Notes: generated by a model not told the origin, from the letters alone. 64,000 nucleotides of DNA from Sedimenticola selenatireducens (GCF_007625115.1 NZ_VMNH01000010.1:1-64000), one strand, 5' to 3'. Shown: positions 49,615 through 59,371, counted from the first letter of the stretch. Program-made: numbers and translations.

Positions 49615-50442
49615 ATGCCAGAAGGCCCTGAAATTCGTCGTGCTGCCGACCAGATTGAACTCGCCCTAATTGATAAACCATTACTTCAAGTCGAGTTTGG
49701 GCTGGACCGTTTAGCACCCTACGCCAAGAAACTTCTGGAAAGCCGAGTATGTGCAATCGATACAAAGGGAAAGGCCATGCTCACCCGATTTGACAACGGC
49801 ATGACACTCTACACCCACAATCAACTGTATGGACGATGGTATGTTGGTGATAGAGACCTTAATCCAAAGACAAAACGAAAATTGAGAGTGACATTACGGA
49901 CCAACGACAGCGCCGCACTGCTTTACAGTGCATCCACAATTGAGTTACTCACTGATACGCAGATCCGGCACCACCCTTTTCTCAGCAACCTGGGGCCGGA
50001 CATACTGCACCCAACAACCCATATTGAGCGGGTATTACAACAACTGACGAACATCTCATTCAGAAAGCGACGCTTGGGCTATCTGCTAACCGATCAGTCC
50101 TGCCTGGCAGGTCTTGGTAACTACCTGCGGTGCGAGGCACTTTTTGACGCACAACTGCATCCGGCAATGCGACCTATCGATTGTACAGCTAAGCAGTTTG
50201 AAAGATTGGCACAATCGATACTCTCACTTGCCCGACAGTCTTATGAAACTGCCGGAGTAACCAATGAGATTTCTCACGCCAAGCAGTTGATTGAAAATGG
50301 TGCGACCTTTGAGCAGGCCCGTTTTTATCTTTTCCGGCGCGAGGGTCTGCCCTGTTATCGATGTAACCAGCCCATAGAAAAATTAACCCACTCAGGCCAG
50401 GCATGCTACCTCTGCACTCAGTGCCAGACGAAGGCTCAATGA
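49615..50442 (+). CDS. nei: Endonuclease VIII (Nei)
   Basis: Base-excision repair glycosylase/lyase for oxidised pyrimidines. The 275-residue product starts MPEGPEIRRAADQIE, where Pro2 is the nucleophile and Glu3 the acid, has KGKAMLTRF with the beta-domain Lys, the helix-two-turn-helix region (SCLAGLGNYLRCEALF) and a C-terminal zinc finger made of CYRC and CTQC. Residue features match Nei rather than MutM. It lies 11 bases after the decarboxylase gene. Confidence 0.93.
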   Translation: MPEGPEIRRAADQIELALIDKPLLQVEFGLDRLAPYAKKLLESRVCAIDTKGKAMLTRFDNGMTLYTHNQLYGRWYVGDRDLNPKTKRKLRVTLRTNDSAALLYSASTIELLTDTQIRHHPFLSNLGPDILHPTTHIERVLQQLTNISFRKRRLGYLLTDQSCLAGLGNYLRCEALFDAQLHPAMRPIDCTAKQFERLAQSILSLARQSYETAGVTNEISHAKQLIENGATFEQARFYLFRREGLPCYRCNQPIEKLTHSGQACYLCTQCQTKAQ

Positions 50443-50509
50443 CCCATATATACTTCATTATCCAGCCACTCCGCCGATGAAGTCATTAGCAGAAGAAGCT
50501 AACAGAATC

Positions 50510-51007
50510 ATGCTGCCAGCAATAATTGACATCGAAGCATCAGGGTTTGGACGGAATAGCTATCCTATAGAGGTCGGCATTGTCCTACCGGATCAGAAAA
50601 GTTTCTGCAATATCATTCGGCCTGCTGATGAGTGGACCTACTGGGACGATTCGGCAGAGGCTGTACACGGCATCACCCGCGAACTACTACTGAAAAAGGG
50701 TAAACCACCGCATGAGGTGGCAGATAAACTCAACCAACTGCTCCAGGGCACAAAAATCTATACCGACGCGTGGAGCCATGACATTTCGTGGATTGGTAAA
50801 CTCTATGACCTGACCGATATACCTCAACTCTTCTCACTGGACAGCCTGAGAAGCCTAATGACAGAACAGCAAGCAGCACTCTGGCATCCCACCAAAGAGC
50901 AGGTAATTTCTGAATTACATCTGGTCCGGCACCGCGCCAGCACCGACGCATTGATACTGCAAGAGACTTTCAGACGCACGGCTGCTGCAGGCATCAATAA
51001 TCCATGA
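50510..51007 (+). CDS. DEDD-family 3'-5' exonuclease
   Basis: A DnaQ-like RNase T/exonuclease domain protein of about 165 residues. Catalytic residues are visible: DIEASGFG (DxE), HGIT after AVHG, the middle Asp in WSHDISW and the last HRASTDA (H-x4-D), giving the DEDDh set. The start is uncertain: ATG at 50477 adds 11 residues, while ATG at 50510 gives the usual MLPAIIDIEASGFG start. The stop overlaps the start of the transporter gene. Confidence 0.85.
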   Translation: MLPAIIDIEASGFGRNSYPIEVGIVLPDQKSFCNIIRPADEWTYWDDSAEAVHGITRELLLKKGKPPHEVADKLNQLLQGTKIYTDAWSHDISWIGKLYDLTDIPQLFSLDSLRSLMTEQQAALWHPTKEQVISELHLVRHRASTDALILQETFRRTAAAGINNP

Positions 51008-51885
51008 AACCTGGCGACCTGATTCAGGCATTGATTGTAGTAATTATCTGGGGTTTCAATTTTGTGATGATAAAGACGGCTGTTTCAGAAATCCCTCCTT
51101 TAGCGCTTACCGCACTCCGCTTTAGTTTTGTTGCGCTATTGGTTGCACCTTTTTTTCGTCCCACCCGTGAACAGTTACCCAAACTCATCTGGCTGGCCCT
51201 GATACTCGGATGCGGCCATTTCGGTATGTTGTTTATTGGGTTAAGGGGAGCAGATGCCGCTACGACAGCGCTGATGATTCAGCTGGGTATCCCTTTCAGT
51301 GTCATACTGGCAACCGTGTTTTTTTCAGACTCATTGGGATGGGGACGTATTCTGGGAATGAGTCTCGCCTTTGCGGGAGCCGCGTTACTGGCTGGGGAAC
51401 CACATGGCGCTACACCTGCTGCATTGGGAGCCTTGCTATTTTCAGCCTTCTGCTGGGCTTGGGCCAATATTCTCATTAAGCAATACACACAGATACACGC
51501 CATGACCATCATTGGCTGGATGAGTCTGTTTTCAGTCCCTCTCCTTGTCCTTGCATCCTTTTTTCTGGAAACCGATCAGCTGACAGCCATTCAGTCTGCA
51601 AGCTGGAAGGCCTGGGCCGCTCTGGGATACATTGCTATAGGTTCATCCATCATTGCCTATTACATCTGGTACAGATTGATTGCACGCTTGACAATCAATC
51701 AGGTGGTACCCTTTTCAATGTTAGCGCCCATGCTAGGTGTTGCGGCAGGCATCTTGATACTGAATGAGGAGTTTACATTTTACAAAGCCTTGGGTGGCCT
51801 TTTAACCATTGGCGGGATTACCCTGATAGAGATCAGACAGGCTCGATTACGCAAGCGAGCCTTGCGTGCTACACCGATTGAATAG
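51004..51885 (+). CDS. EamA/DMT-family transporter
   Basis: A 293-residue inner-membrane protein with ten predicted helices in two EamA repeats. The first begins LIVVIIWGFNFVMIKTAV and the second near SAFCWAWANILI. Such proteins usually export amino acids or metabolites; RhaT/YdcZ-like relatives differ widely in substrate. The ATG overlaps the exonuclease stop (ATGA), so the two genes are coupled. Confidence 0.88.
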   Translation: MKPGDLIQALIVVIIWGFNFVMIKTAVSEIPPLALTALRFSFVALLVAPFFRPTREQLPKLIWLALILGCGHFGMLFIGLRGADAATTALMIQLGIPFSVILATVFFSDSLGWGRILGMSLAFAGAALLAGEPHGATPAALGALLFSAFCWAWANILIKQYTQIHAMTIIGWMSLFSVPLLVLASFFLETDQLTAIQSASWKAWAALGYIAIGSSIIAYYIWYRLIARLTINQVVPFSMLAPMLGVAAGILILNEEFTFYKALGGLLTIGGITLIEIRQARLRKRALRATPIE

Positions 51886-51971
51886 AGATCCCTTCTCTGC
51901 GCTATACAGGTCACAGACTCTGACGGTAGATACTCTATACTGGTACATCATAAACGACTAAGCTTCATACT

Positions 51972-52925
51972 ATGTTTTTAACGGGCAAATACACCCACCT
52001 TATGTGCTCATCTGCAGTGATCGCTCTCCTTGCATGCGTACAACCAAGCCATGCTGGATCAGAGATCACTAGTTTCAATAAGCCAAAGGGAGTATTTCAG
52101 ACACTGACTACTGATCTCTCAAAAGCAAACCAGTTAGAGCTTTATGATTTCGCCACCCTTGCGCTTAAAGAGGTCATCGCTGTCTATGAGAGCAGTTACC
52201 AAGAGAGTCACAGTGAACAACCACAAAAGAAGGAAGCACAGCTGAAACTGGCGCGTTGGAGACGAGGATTACGTAGCTTTATCGACCAGCTGATCACTCT
52301 ACAAAATACGATGAGTTACCAGAATAAATTCGACCTCATCACCACTCCATCAGGCCCGGCCGTGTTGTACATCAATGATAACCCAGTCGTGTTGAGTGGG
52401 CCTGAAATAGCCAAAGCCAATCTTATGGAACAAAATATTGTCGAAGGTTTTTGTCTCCTGCACGACTGTAGTGTCTATCGCGAAACGCCTGTTGAAGAGC
52501 CTATAGCCGCTGAGAAATTTTCTACCGGCACCTGGCATCTAATGCATAGACAGGGTGCACGTTATGAAACGCCTGATGGATTCATATTTATTTTCCGTAC
52601 GCTGGACCAGCGTGAAGCGAAACAGCAATTTTGTGAGACGCTTGTTCAAGACCTAAGATTATTTCTCACCCATATTAAGCGTGCGAAGCAAGCGGGTTAT
52701 ATTATCGACTGGCAAAGCATAACCATCTCGACACTGCATGATGATAAAACAGAGCACATTGTCATAAATGGTGAGGGGGATTACCTGAGCATGGATTTCA
52801 AATCACTGAACAAGCTTACACAGCTGGATAACCGGTTTATTAAGTGGGCCGAAAGACGAATGGCAGGCGAAAACCCTGTGGTTACTATTACTGATGCCGA
52901 TAGACTTTGGTTACAATCCCAATAA
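51972..52925 (+). CDS. Unknown exported protein
   Basis: A 317-residue protein not recognised as any family. It has a signal sequence (about 10-28, VIALLACVQPSHA; the LLAC could be a weak lipobox). The mature part is mixed alpha/beta, with a helical stretch at about 40-100 (ALKEVIAVYESSYQESH) and conserved-looking YINDNPVVLSGPEIAKAN. It is transcribed away from the transporter gene and converges with the gene at 52951. Likely periplasmic or lipoprotein; function unknown. Confidence 0.7.
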   Translation: MFLTGKYTHLMCSSAVIALLACVQPSHAGSEITSFNKPKGVFQTLTTDLSKANQLELYDFATLALKEVIAVYESSYQESHSEQPQKKEAQLKLARWRRGLRSFIDQLITLQNTMSYQNKFDLITTPSGPAVLYINDNPVVLSGPEIAKANLMEQNIVEGFCLLHDCSVYRETPVEEPIAAEKFSTGTWHLMHRQGARYETPDGFIFIFRTLDQREAKQQFCETLVQDLRLFLTHIKRAKQAGYIIDWQSITISTLHDDKTEHIVINGEGDYLSMDFKSLNKLTQLDNRFIKWAERRMAGENPVVTITDADRLWLQSQ

Positions 52926-52950
52926 TAGACACCGCTAACACTTCCTGCAT

Positions 52951-53490
52951 TTAGTTACTGCCGAGCAAATCCTTTCGTAACGACTTGGCCATTCTGGCGA
53001 GGCGAGACTCAACGCGCATTCTATCCATAACGTCTGGCCACGCCAAATGAGCAAGATGAAATGTGCTTTCATGGTGTTCTAAATCGACTAACCTGAAGAT
53101 CACCAGTGATTCATGTTCCAATGCATGAGAATTAATGAGTGACAGTGAGAATCCGGCGAACCAGACTGCCATTTGTGCAATAACGGAGAGACGTCTATCA
53201 CCTTGAAAGGGAGGAAGCACAGCGAAATCAGATATCAGCGCACTCAACTTCTCGGCTACAGTGAGTATATTTTCTCCTTCTGCACGACGTACACGCTGGA
53301 TGATTTCCTGCAGATTCGATTGCTGCACATTCGAGAAAAGCAACAACCGGGTATGGTCATCATAGATATAGATTGATACGCCATCCGCAGTTATCTGATC
53401 AACCCGGTCAGGGACCCAGCCTTTACTCACCAGATTATGCGTAAAATCCCGCCGAGCTTTATACTTAGAAAAATCAGCGACATTGCCCAT
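52951..53490 (-). CDS. Unknown soluble protein
   Basis: A 179-residue protein without signal peptide or membrane helices and without a family that I know. It begins MGNVADFSKYKARRDFTHNL and is followed by a mixed alpha/beta part with TRLLLFSNVQQSNLQEIIQ. The ATG at 53490 is chosen for the natural N-terminus and the nearby AGTAGGG; an in-frame ATG at 53517 is possible. Converges with the exported unknown at 51972. Confidence 0.6.
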   Translation of the reverse strand: MGNVADFSKYKARRDFTHNLVSKGWVPDRVDQITADGVSIYIYDDHTRLLLFSNVQQSNLQEIIQRVRRAEGENILTVAEKLSALISDFAVLPPFQGDRRLSVIAQMAVWFAGFSLSLINSHALEHESLVIFRLVDLEHHESTFHLAHLAWPDVMDRMRVESRLARMAKSLRKDLLGSN

Positions 53491-53666
53491 AGCCCTACTC
53501 TCAGGTGACCGCCTCATTAACTAAAAAGATAGTTTATAGATCGCCTGGTAACAAGGTAGCAGTATCAGAAATGAAGATTAACTGAGATGAGGTCAACATC
53601 AAACAGATCGTCGTATATCGGCATACAAACCACATTACCACCGAGCTTGTATGCCGACTAATTAAA

Positions 53667-54485
53667 CTAATTGTGACTCAATATACGCGCTATTTCCACG
53701 CCATCCTGCATGTTCAGGATATGACTACTGTTTACAACAGTGACGTGAGATTTACCTTGAATAGCCTGAATGCTGTTCATATCCTGACTAAAGACAGGAA
53801 CCAATTCATCACCCATACCAACTGGCCCTGTACGAATAATTGAGTGGTAAGCAATATCCGGATGCTTCTGACTGTTCAGCCAAAACAACAGGGTACCGGG
53901 TCGTGCAGGAACGAGATCAATCAAGGCGCCCCGTGACTCACGTAATACACGCGTTTTTCCACCGCTAAAAAAGTTCTGCACCAAACAGAAAGGATACGGC
54001 ACATCTGTCGTCTCTAATGCCTGTATCGCACGACCGGTGCCCACATGAGGAGAAGCGACGGTTATCAGACGCTTCGCATGCGTCACTCCGCCTCTTACTA
54101 AGGCGATACGCGCGACAATACCGCCTGCTGAGTGAGCAACGAGCGTCACCGGTTCATCTGGATGTAACTTTGAGATCTGTTGCAACATCGCTTGTAGCAG
54201 ATCGGCCTGAATCATCATGGGTGCCAACGAAGGCAACTCAACTTGATACAACGTATTGTTACCGTCATCGCCTACAACGGGAATGAGTTCGACACCATAA
54301 GGATCTGCACGCAGAATACCTGCACGCTTCCAGCCTTTCTCTACCAGTACCGCATTGACACCACTGGTCTCCCAAGAGGAAGCACTGCCGAGGTAGCCGT
54401 GAATCAACACCGCCACATCAGCCTTGGCCAAAGGGGCCAATCCTACGAACATTAGAGCCGCAATGGCTGCTTTCAAAATATTCAT
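53667..54485 (-). CDS. Exported alpha/beta-hydrolase, lipase type
   Basis: A 272-residue secreted or periplasmic hydrolase. It has a signal peptide (MNILKAAIAALMFVGLAPLA, cleaved near AKA), an oxyanion loop in VAVLIHGYLGSASSW, the nucleophile Ser in VAHSAGGIVA, and a C-terminal Asp (DELVPVFS) and His (NSSHILNMQDG) completing the triad. The fold resembles triacylglycerol lipases of the LipA/EstA type. The substrate is not known. It lies downstream of soeC by 70 bases on the same strand but is unlikely to be part of the sulfite pathway. Confidence 0.82.
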   Translation of the reverse strand: MNILKAAIAALMFVGLAPLAKADVAVLIHGYLGSASSWETSGVNAVLVEKGWKRAGILRADPYGVELIPVVGDDGNNTLYQVELPSLAPMMIQADLLQAMLQQISKLHPDEPVTLVAHSAGGIVARIALVRGGVTHAKRLITVASPHVGTGRAIQALETTDVPYPFCLVQNFFSGGKTRVLRESRGALIDLVPARPGTLLFWLNSQKHPDIAYHSIIRTGPVGMGDELVPVFSQDMNSIQAIQGKSHVTVVNSSHILNMQDGVEIARILSHN

Positions 54486-54558
54486 ATCCTTCTCCTACTG
54501 ATACTCCGATCTGGTGCTATACCATCACATCCAGATTTTAAAATTATCATCGCATGGC

Positions 54559-55539
54559 TTACGCCATCGACTGGTAATAAATATTTTGCGGATGCTTGGC
54601 CTCTGCAAAGAAGTACCAACGCTCAGCAATAAGTCCAAGGTACTGCAACGCAAACGCCGCAATAGGCAGTGACGACGACTCCAGGATATACGCCGTGGCC
54701 AGAAGTGCGATTGGCAGCGGGAAAACCGCCAGCATGAAAAACACCTTAATGAGTCGCAGTGCAGCTGGAGTCCGACCATGGAAGAATTCTCTGGTATTAA
54801 ATGCCCCACCCATAAAACCCTGACTCAGCTGTTTCAGTGTCGGATGACGTACACCAATAGCGGTACGCAAACCATACTTGTCACGCAAGTTCCGATTGCG
54901 CACCAACGATGCAGCACGGGAGATTGCGCCGAGCAAAGTAAAGATGACAGCCCAAGTACCAAACAATGAAACCAGACCCAGACTTACATAGGCCGAAAAA
55001 GCAGCAGCAAACATGAACCCTGATGCAAGTCCAAGTAACGTATAGTTAAGCACGGTCAGCGGCGTGTGCCACTCCTGCAAAAACTTGAGGCTGGCATAGA
55101 TCATCGCCGTACAGACAAACAGCGCAAATGCAGCAATACTCGCCATAAAGCCAATGATTAAACTTAGATCAACCGCAAGGGTGTCGGCCACTGTAAATAA
55201 CGGCTGGGTCCAACCATAGAAATGAATAACACCATAGAGAAACACCAGAAACATAAACAGCGGTAACACAATCACTTCTCGGGAAAGCCATGAAGTACGC
55301 CACATGGTAACTGCACGCCAAGCGCGTTCTGGTCGTCCGAGATGAAACACCGATGAGATTAATCCCAACACTAGAAACAAAAGCGCAACCAGACTGCCAA
55401 TGGCATAAAAACCAAGACTCTCCTGCACAGGAATAAGGTTGGCGAGCGCATACACCTGTCCGGTATAGAGGGCCAGGAACAGTCCTTGACCAATGCCAAT
55501 AAGAGTAGTTAAAAATATCACTGAAAATGCCGGATGCAT
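54559..55539 (-). CDS. soeC: Sulfite dehydrogenase membrane subunit SoeC
   Basis: DmsC-type membrane anchor that passes electrons from the iron-sulfur subunit to quinone. The 326-residue product has about eight membrane helices and begins HPAFSVIFLTTLIGIGQGLF, with SVFHLGRPERAWRA, a short conserved loop typical of DmsC/NrfD-like anchors. It is the third gene of the soeABC operon, but a 147-base gap with a palindromic element separates it from soeB. The whole set matches SoeABC of purple sulfur bacteria. Confidence 0.87.
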   Translation of the reverse strand: MHPAFSVIFLTTLIGIGQGLFLALYTGQVYALANLIPVQESLGFYAIGSLVALLFLVLGLISSVFHLGRPERAWRAVTMWRTSWLSREVIVLPLFMFLVFLYGVIHFYGWTQPLFTVADTLAVDLSLIIGFMASIAAFALFVCTAMIYASLKFLQEWHTPLTVLNYTLLGLASGFMFAAAFSAYVSLGLVSLFGTWAVIFTLLGAISRAASLVRNRNLRDKYGLRTAIGVRHPTLKQLSQGFMGGAFNTREFFHGRTPAALRLIKVFFMLAVFPLPIALLATAYILESSSLPIAAFALQYLGLIAERWYFFAEAKHPQNIYYQSMA

Positions 55540-55583
55540 CGTTTAATCCTATTACTAAACAGCTCTTCTAACAGCTCGCAAAT

Positions 55584-55669
55584 TGTAGGTTGGGTGAGCC
55601 TGCGAACCCCAACATGGCGTTGAGCAGACCCGGATTCGTTGGGGTTCGTTCCACTCACCCCAACCTACA
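55584..55669. repeat. Palindromic element within the soe operon
   Basis: Terminal arms TGTAGGTTGGGTGAG and CTCACCCCAACCTACA (one-base insertion) enclose a perfect inner stem GAACCCCAAC with GTTGGGGTTC. It can form a long hairpin in the soeB-soeC transcript. The terminal sequence relates it to the inner element at 5209. Confidence 0.85.
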
Positions 55670-55686
55670 CGTGACGCCATGGGCGC

Positions 55687-56412
55687 TTACCAAGCCACAT
55701 CGTCCAGGGTATCGCCCTGTTCGATTGGCATTTCGACCTCTTCCTTACGCAGCGGGTTATCCGCCCGGATCAACTCATCCTCATGGATCTGCATCTGACT
55801 TCTACGCCGTGGCAGATAGTGATTGGCAGGCTGCGTACCCCACTCGGGTTGCAGTTGATAGCCTCCCTGCTCGCGAATCGCCACCGATGCGGCTGAATCA
55901 GGATCGTGAATATCGCCAAAGATACGTGCAGAAGTCGGACAAGCCAGTACACAGGCCGGTTTGCGTTCAGATTCAGGCAGGCTTTCATCAGTGACGCGAT
56001 CAACACACAACGTACACTTTTTCATCACCTTGTTTTTCGCATCGATCTCGCGGGCACCGTAAGGACAGGCCCATGCACAATACTTGCAGCCGATGCACTT
56101 ATCATAATCCACTAAAACAATGCCATTATCTTCACGCTTGTAGCTGGCGCCTGTAGGACAGACCGGCACACAAGGCGGGTCTTCACAATGCAGACAAGAC
56201 TTGGGGAAATGAACGGTTTCCGTATTAGGGAAACAACCCACTTCAAAGGTCTGCACGCGGTTAAAAAAGACCCCGCTCGGGTCAGCATCATAGGGTCGCT
56301 CGTCAGGCAGCGGACCGGCCCAGCCCGAGCTGTTCCACTCCTTACAACTGGTGACACAGGCGTGACAACCGACGCAGACATTCAGATCAATAACCAAGGC
56401 CAATTGGGTCAT
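55687..56412 (-). CDS. soeB: Sulfite dehydrogenase iron-sulfur subunit SoeB
   Basis: Ferredoxin-like electron-transfer subunit. The 241-residue product has four cysteine clusters for [4Fe-4S] centres: CVGCHACVTSCK, CLHCEDPPCVPVCPTGA, CIGCKYCAWACP and CTLCVDR with CVLACPTS. This matches the DmsB/PsrB-type four-cluster subunits. No signal peptide, consistent with the cytoplasmic side of the membrane. It starts inside the soeA stop with a four-base overlap. Confidence 0.92.
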   Translation of the reverse strand: MTQLALVIDLNVCVGCHACVTSCKEWNSSGWAGPLPDERPYDADPSGVFFNRVQTFEVGCFPNTETVHFPKSCLHCEDPPCVPVCPTGASYKREDNGIVLVDYDKCIGCKYCAWACPYGAREIDAKNKVMKKCTLCVDRVTDESLPESERKPACVLACPTSARIFGDIHDPDSAASVAIREQGGYQLQPEWGTQPANHYLPRRRSQMQIHEDELIRADNPLRKEEVEMPIEQGDTLDDVAW

Positions 56413-59330
56413 AGCTTGCTCCCTTTTGACTTGCCTATCTTGCCCGCAAAGAATGAGCGCCAGCGTCCACGATAGGTCTTCTGTCCCGGCAACGATTTCT
56501 GCGCAATGAACTGCGGTGACGTCTGAGCCGGCTCTGCCGGACCTGCCTTGTAAATCTTTACCCGCACATCAAACCAGGCCGCCTGACCGGTAACCGGATC
56601 AGAATTGGAGAGATGATCGCCCGATTCACAAGGGGGCAGTTCTTCCGGAATCAGATGATTCAACAAAAATCCCTTTTGTGACTCGTTGGCCTTGGGTGAC
56701 AGCCCCCAAGCACCTGCGGCTTTTCCTATTGCATTCCAGGTCCAGACGGTACCCGGCTCCACGGCCTCGGAATAGCGGCACATGCAGCGTACTTTACCCG
56801 TGGGTGACTCCACCCAGATCCAGTCACCGTCATCAATTCCTTTGGCATGGGCCACGATCGGATTGACGAACAGGTAGTTGTGGGTATGGATCTGCCGCAG
56901 CCAGACATTTTGTGAATCCCAGGAGTGATACATCGCCATGGGCCGCTGGGTCAGCGCATTCAGTGGATACTCATGGGTATCCACCAAACGAGACAGCAAC
57001 GGTTCACTGTAGAAGGGCAGCGGATCAAAGTGCATCTCGATGCGTTTGCGCAGCCGCTCGGGCGGTTTACGACCTTTACCCTTGCCCTGTGCAGCCAACC
57101 TGAACTTCTGCAACACCTCGGAATAGAGATGAATTGTGATCGGCTCGGCATAGCGGATCATGCCGTGATTTCTCGCCCAGTGCAGATAACCCTTATTCCA
57201 GTTACGCATATACTGGTAGGACTTGGGCAGCTTGTAATGGTAGTAACAGTCGTTCTTCTGATACATCTCCCACTGCCGTGGATTAGGTTCACCCTTGAGG
57301 AACTTCTCCCCACCCTTGCCGCGCCAGCCGGCCAGAAAGCCAATACCAGAACCGGGGGAGGTCTCATAATTGGTGATGAAGTCTGGATAGTCCCGATACT
57401 TTCGATCACCTGTAGAAGTGACGAATGCTGGTAGTTTTAGGCGGCTACCCAACTCCACCAGTACCTCTTGGAATGGTTTGCACTGCCCCGTCGGCGGCAC
57501 TACAGGAATGCGCACCGAATCTACCGGCCCGTCAAACTCTGAGATCGGACGATCCAGCATCGACAGTGCGTCATAGCGTTCCAGATAGGTGGTATCGGGC
57601 AGCACCAGGTCAGCGAAGGCCACAGTCTCTGACTGGAAGGCATCACAGACAATTAGGAAAGGAATTTTGTATTCGCCCGCCTCATCCTTGTCCGTCAACA
57701 TATGGCGTACCTGTTCCGTGTTCATGGAGGAGTTCCAAGCCATGTTCGCCATGAACAGTAACATCGTGTCGATCGGATAGGGATCGCCACGCCAGGCGTT
57801 GGTGATGGCGTTATGCATCAGACCATGCACTGAGAGCGGATACTCCCAGGAAAACGCCTTGTCCAGGCGTACCGCTTCGCCATCCTCATCAACAAACAGA
57901 TCGTCCGGTTTGGAAGGCCAGCCCAGCGGCATACCATCCAGCGGTGTATTAGGCTTCACCCCATCCGGGCTATTCGGCGGTTTGGGACAAGGGGGAATGG
58001 GACGCGGGAAGGGCGCTTTGTGACGGAAGCCCCCCGGGCGATCAATGGTACCGAGCAGGGTCATCAGAATGCTCAGGGCCCGAATCGACTGGAAACCGTT
58101 GGAGTGGGCGGCAATCCCCCGCATCGCATGAAACGCTACCGGATTACCGGTAATCGATTCGTGCTCATTCTCCCAGCTATCGGTCCACTGGATTGGCAGC
58201 TCAATCTTCTGGTCACGGGCGGTTACACCCATCTCATGAGCCAGGCGACGGATGGTATCAGCGGGAATGCCGGTAATCCCTTCAGCCCACTCTGGCGTGT
58301 ACTCTTCCAAACGATCTTTCAACAACTGGAAGGCAGGCTTCACGTGGGTGCCATCTTCCAGACGAAACTCACCCAGCAGGCGTGGCTCGGTGCCGGGCGT
58401 ATGAGTAGAGATCTCTTTATCCAGGTCCCGATCCCACCACAGTTTGTTCTCGGGATCGAAACAGCCCTCTTCCACATGCATTTCAAAGCGTTTGAACAGA
58501 CCGTGATCATCCCGCCGGGGATCATCCACTACCAGTTCAGCCGCATTGGAATACTGGGTCAAAAACTCCCGATCAAACAAACCCTGCTTGATCAGCTCAT
58601 GATTGATCGCCAGGATCAGTGCACCGTCAGTCCCTGGCTTGATAGGCACCCACTCGTCCGCAATCGCAGAGTATCCTGAACGGATTGGATTGATGGAGAT
58701 AAAACGGCCACCCCGGCGTTTGAACTTGGAGATATGGATCTTTAACGGATTGGAGTCATGATCCTCGGCCGTACCAATCATAACGAACAATTTGGCTCGT
58801 TCCAGATCGGGGCCACCAAACTCCCAGAAGGAGCCGCCGATGGTGTAGATCATTCCGGCCGCCATATTGACTGAGCAGAACCCACCGTGGGCCGCATAGT
58901 TCGGCGTACCAAACTGTTTGGCAAACATACCGGTAAGGGCCTGCATCTGGTCCCGACCGGTAAACAGGGCAAATTTCTTGGGGTCCTCTGCCCGAATGCG
59001 GGCCAACCGCTCGGTGATAATATCGAACGCCTGCTCCCAGGAGATCTCCTCAAAACCGGAAGTGCCCCGCTCTGCGTCCTGCTTACGTAATAGAGGTTTG
59101 GTGATCCGCGCAGGAGAGTACTGCTTCATGATGCCGGACGAGCCCTTGGCACATATAACACCCTGATTATGAGGGTGTTTTGGATTACCTTCGATATGAC
59201 GAATTTCGCCATCGCGCAGCGTTACCCGGATACCACAGCGGCAGGCGCACATGTAGCAGGTGGTGGTTTTGACCTCCACTCGCCCCAAATCATTATCAGA
59301 TTGGGTGGTTGGATCTTGCATGAATGGCAT
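56409..59330 (-). CDS. soeA: Sulfite dehydrogenase molybdopterin subunit SoeA
   Basis: Catalytic subunit that oxidises sulfite to sulfate in the cytoplasm. The 973-residue molybdopterin oxidoreductase has an N-terminal [4Fe-4S] site (TTCYMCACRCGIRV with a fourth Cys in GVICAKGSSG), guanine-dinucleotide binding domains and a C-terminal molydopterin-binding domain. It has no Tat signal, which separates SoeA from periplasmic relatives (PsrA, PhsA, TtrA) and places it inside the cell. ATG at 59330 is used; the ATG at 59321 is an equally good alternative. It is the first gene of the operon. Confidence 0.88.
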   Translation of the reverse strand: MPFMQDPTTQSDNDLGRVEVKTTTCYMCACRCGIRVTLRDGEIRHIEGNPKHPHNQGVICAKGSSGIMKQYSPARITKPLLRKQDAERGTSGFEEISWEQAFDIITERLARIRAEDPKKFALFTGRDQMQALTGMFAKQFGTPNYAAHGGFCSVNMAAGMIYTIGGSFWEFGGPDLERAKLFVMIGTAEDHDSNPLKIHISKFKRRGGRFISINPIRSGYSAIADEWVPIKPGTDGALILAINHELIKQGLFDREFLTQYSNAAELVVDDPRRDDHGLFKRFEMHVEEGCFDPENKLWWDRDLDKEISTHTPGTEPRLLGEFRLEDGTHVKPAFQLLKDRLEEYTPEWAEGITGIPADTIRRLAHEMGVTARDQKIELPIQWTDSWENEHESITGNPVAFHAMRGIAAHSNGFQSIRALSILMTLLGTIDRPGGFRHKAPFPRPIPPCPKPPNSPDGVKPNTPLDGMPLGWPSKPDDLFVDEDGEAVRLDKAFSWEYPLSVHGLMHNAITNAWRGDPYPIDTMLLFMANMAWNSSMNTEQVRHMLTDKDEAGEYKIPFLIVCDAFQSETVAFADLVLPDTTYLERYDALSMLDRPISEFDGPVDSVRIPVVPPTGQCKPFQEVLVELGSRLKLPAFVTSTGDRKYRDYPDFITNYETSPGSGIGFLAGWRGKGGEKFLKGEPNPRQWEMYQKNDCYYHYKLPKSYQYMRNWNKGYLHWARNHGMIRYAEPITIHLYSEVLQKFRLAAQGKGKGRKPPERLRKRIEMHFDPLPFYSEPLLSRLVDTHEYPLNALTQRPMAMYHSWDSQNVWLRQIHTHNYLFVNPIVAHAKGIDDGDWIWVESPTGKVRCMCRYSEAVEPGTVWTWNAIGKAAGAWGLSPKANESQKGFLLNHLIPEELPPCESGDHLSNSDPVTGQAAWFDVRVKIYKAGPAEPAQTSPQFIAQKSLPGQKTYRGRWRSFFAGKIGKSKGSKL

Positions 59331-59371
59331 CCCGGGTCGCTGAGTAAAAGATTGCTATTTAATCTTATTCT

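Noticed and set aside
53618-53657. Inverted repeat after the lipase gene considered as a terminator
   Set aside because: The 11-bp stem has an 18-base loop and no T-tract on either strand.
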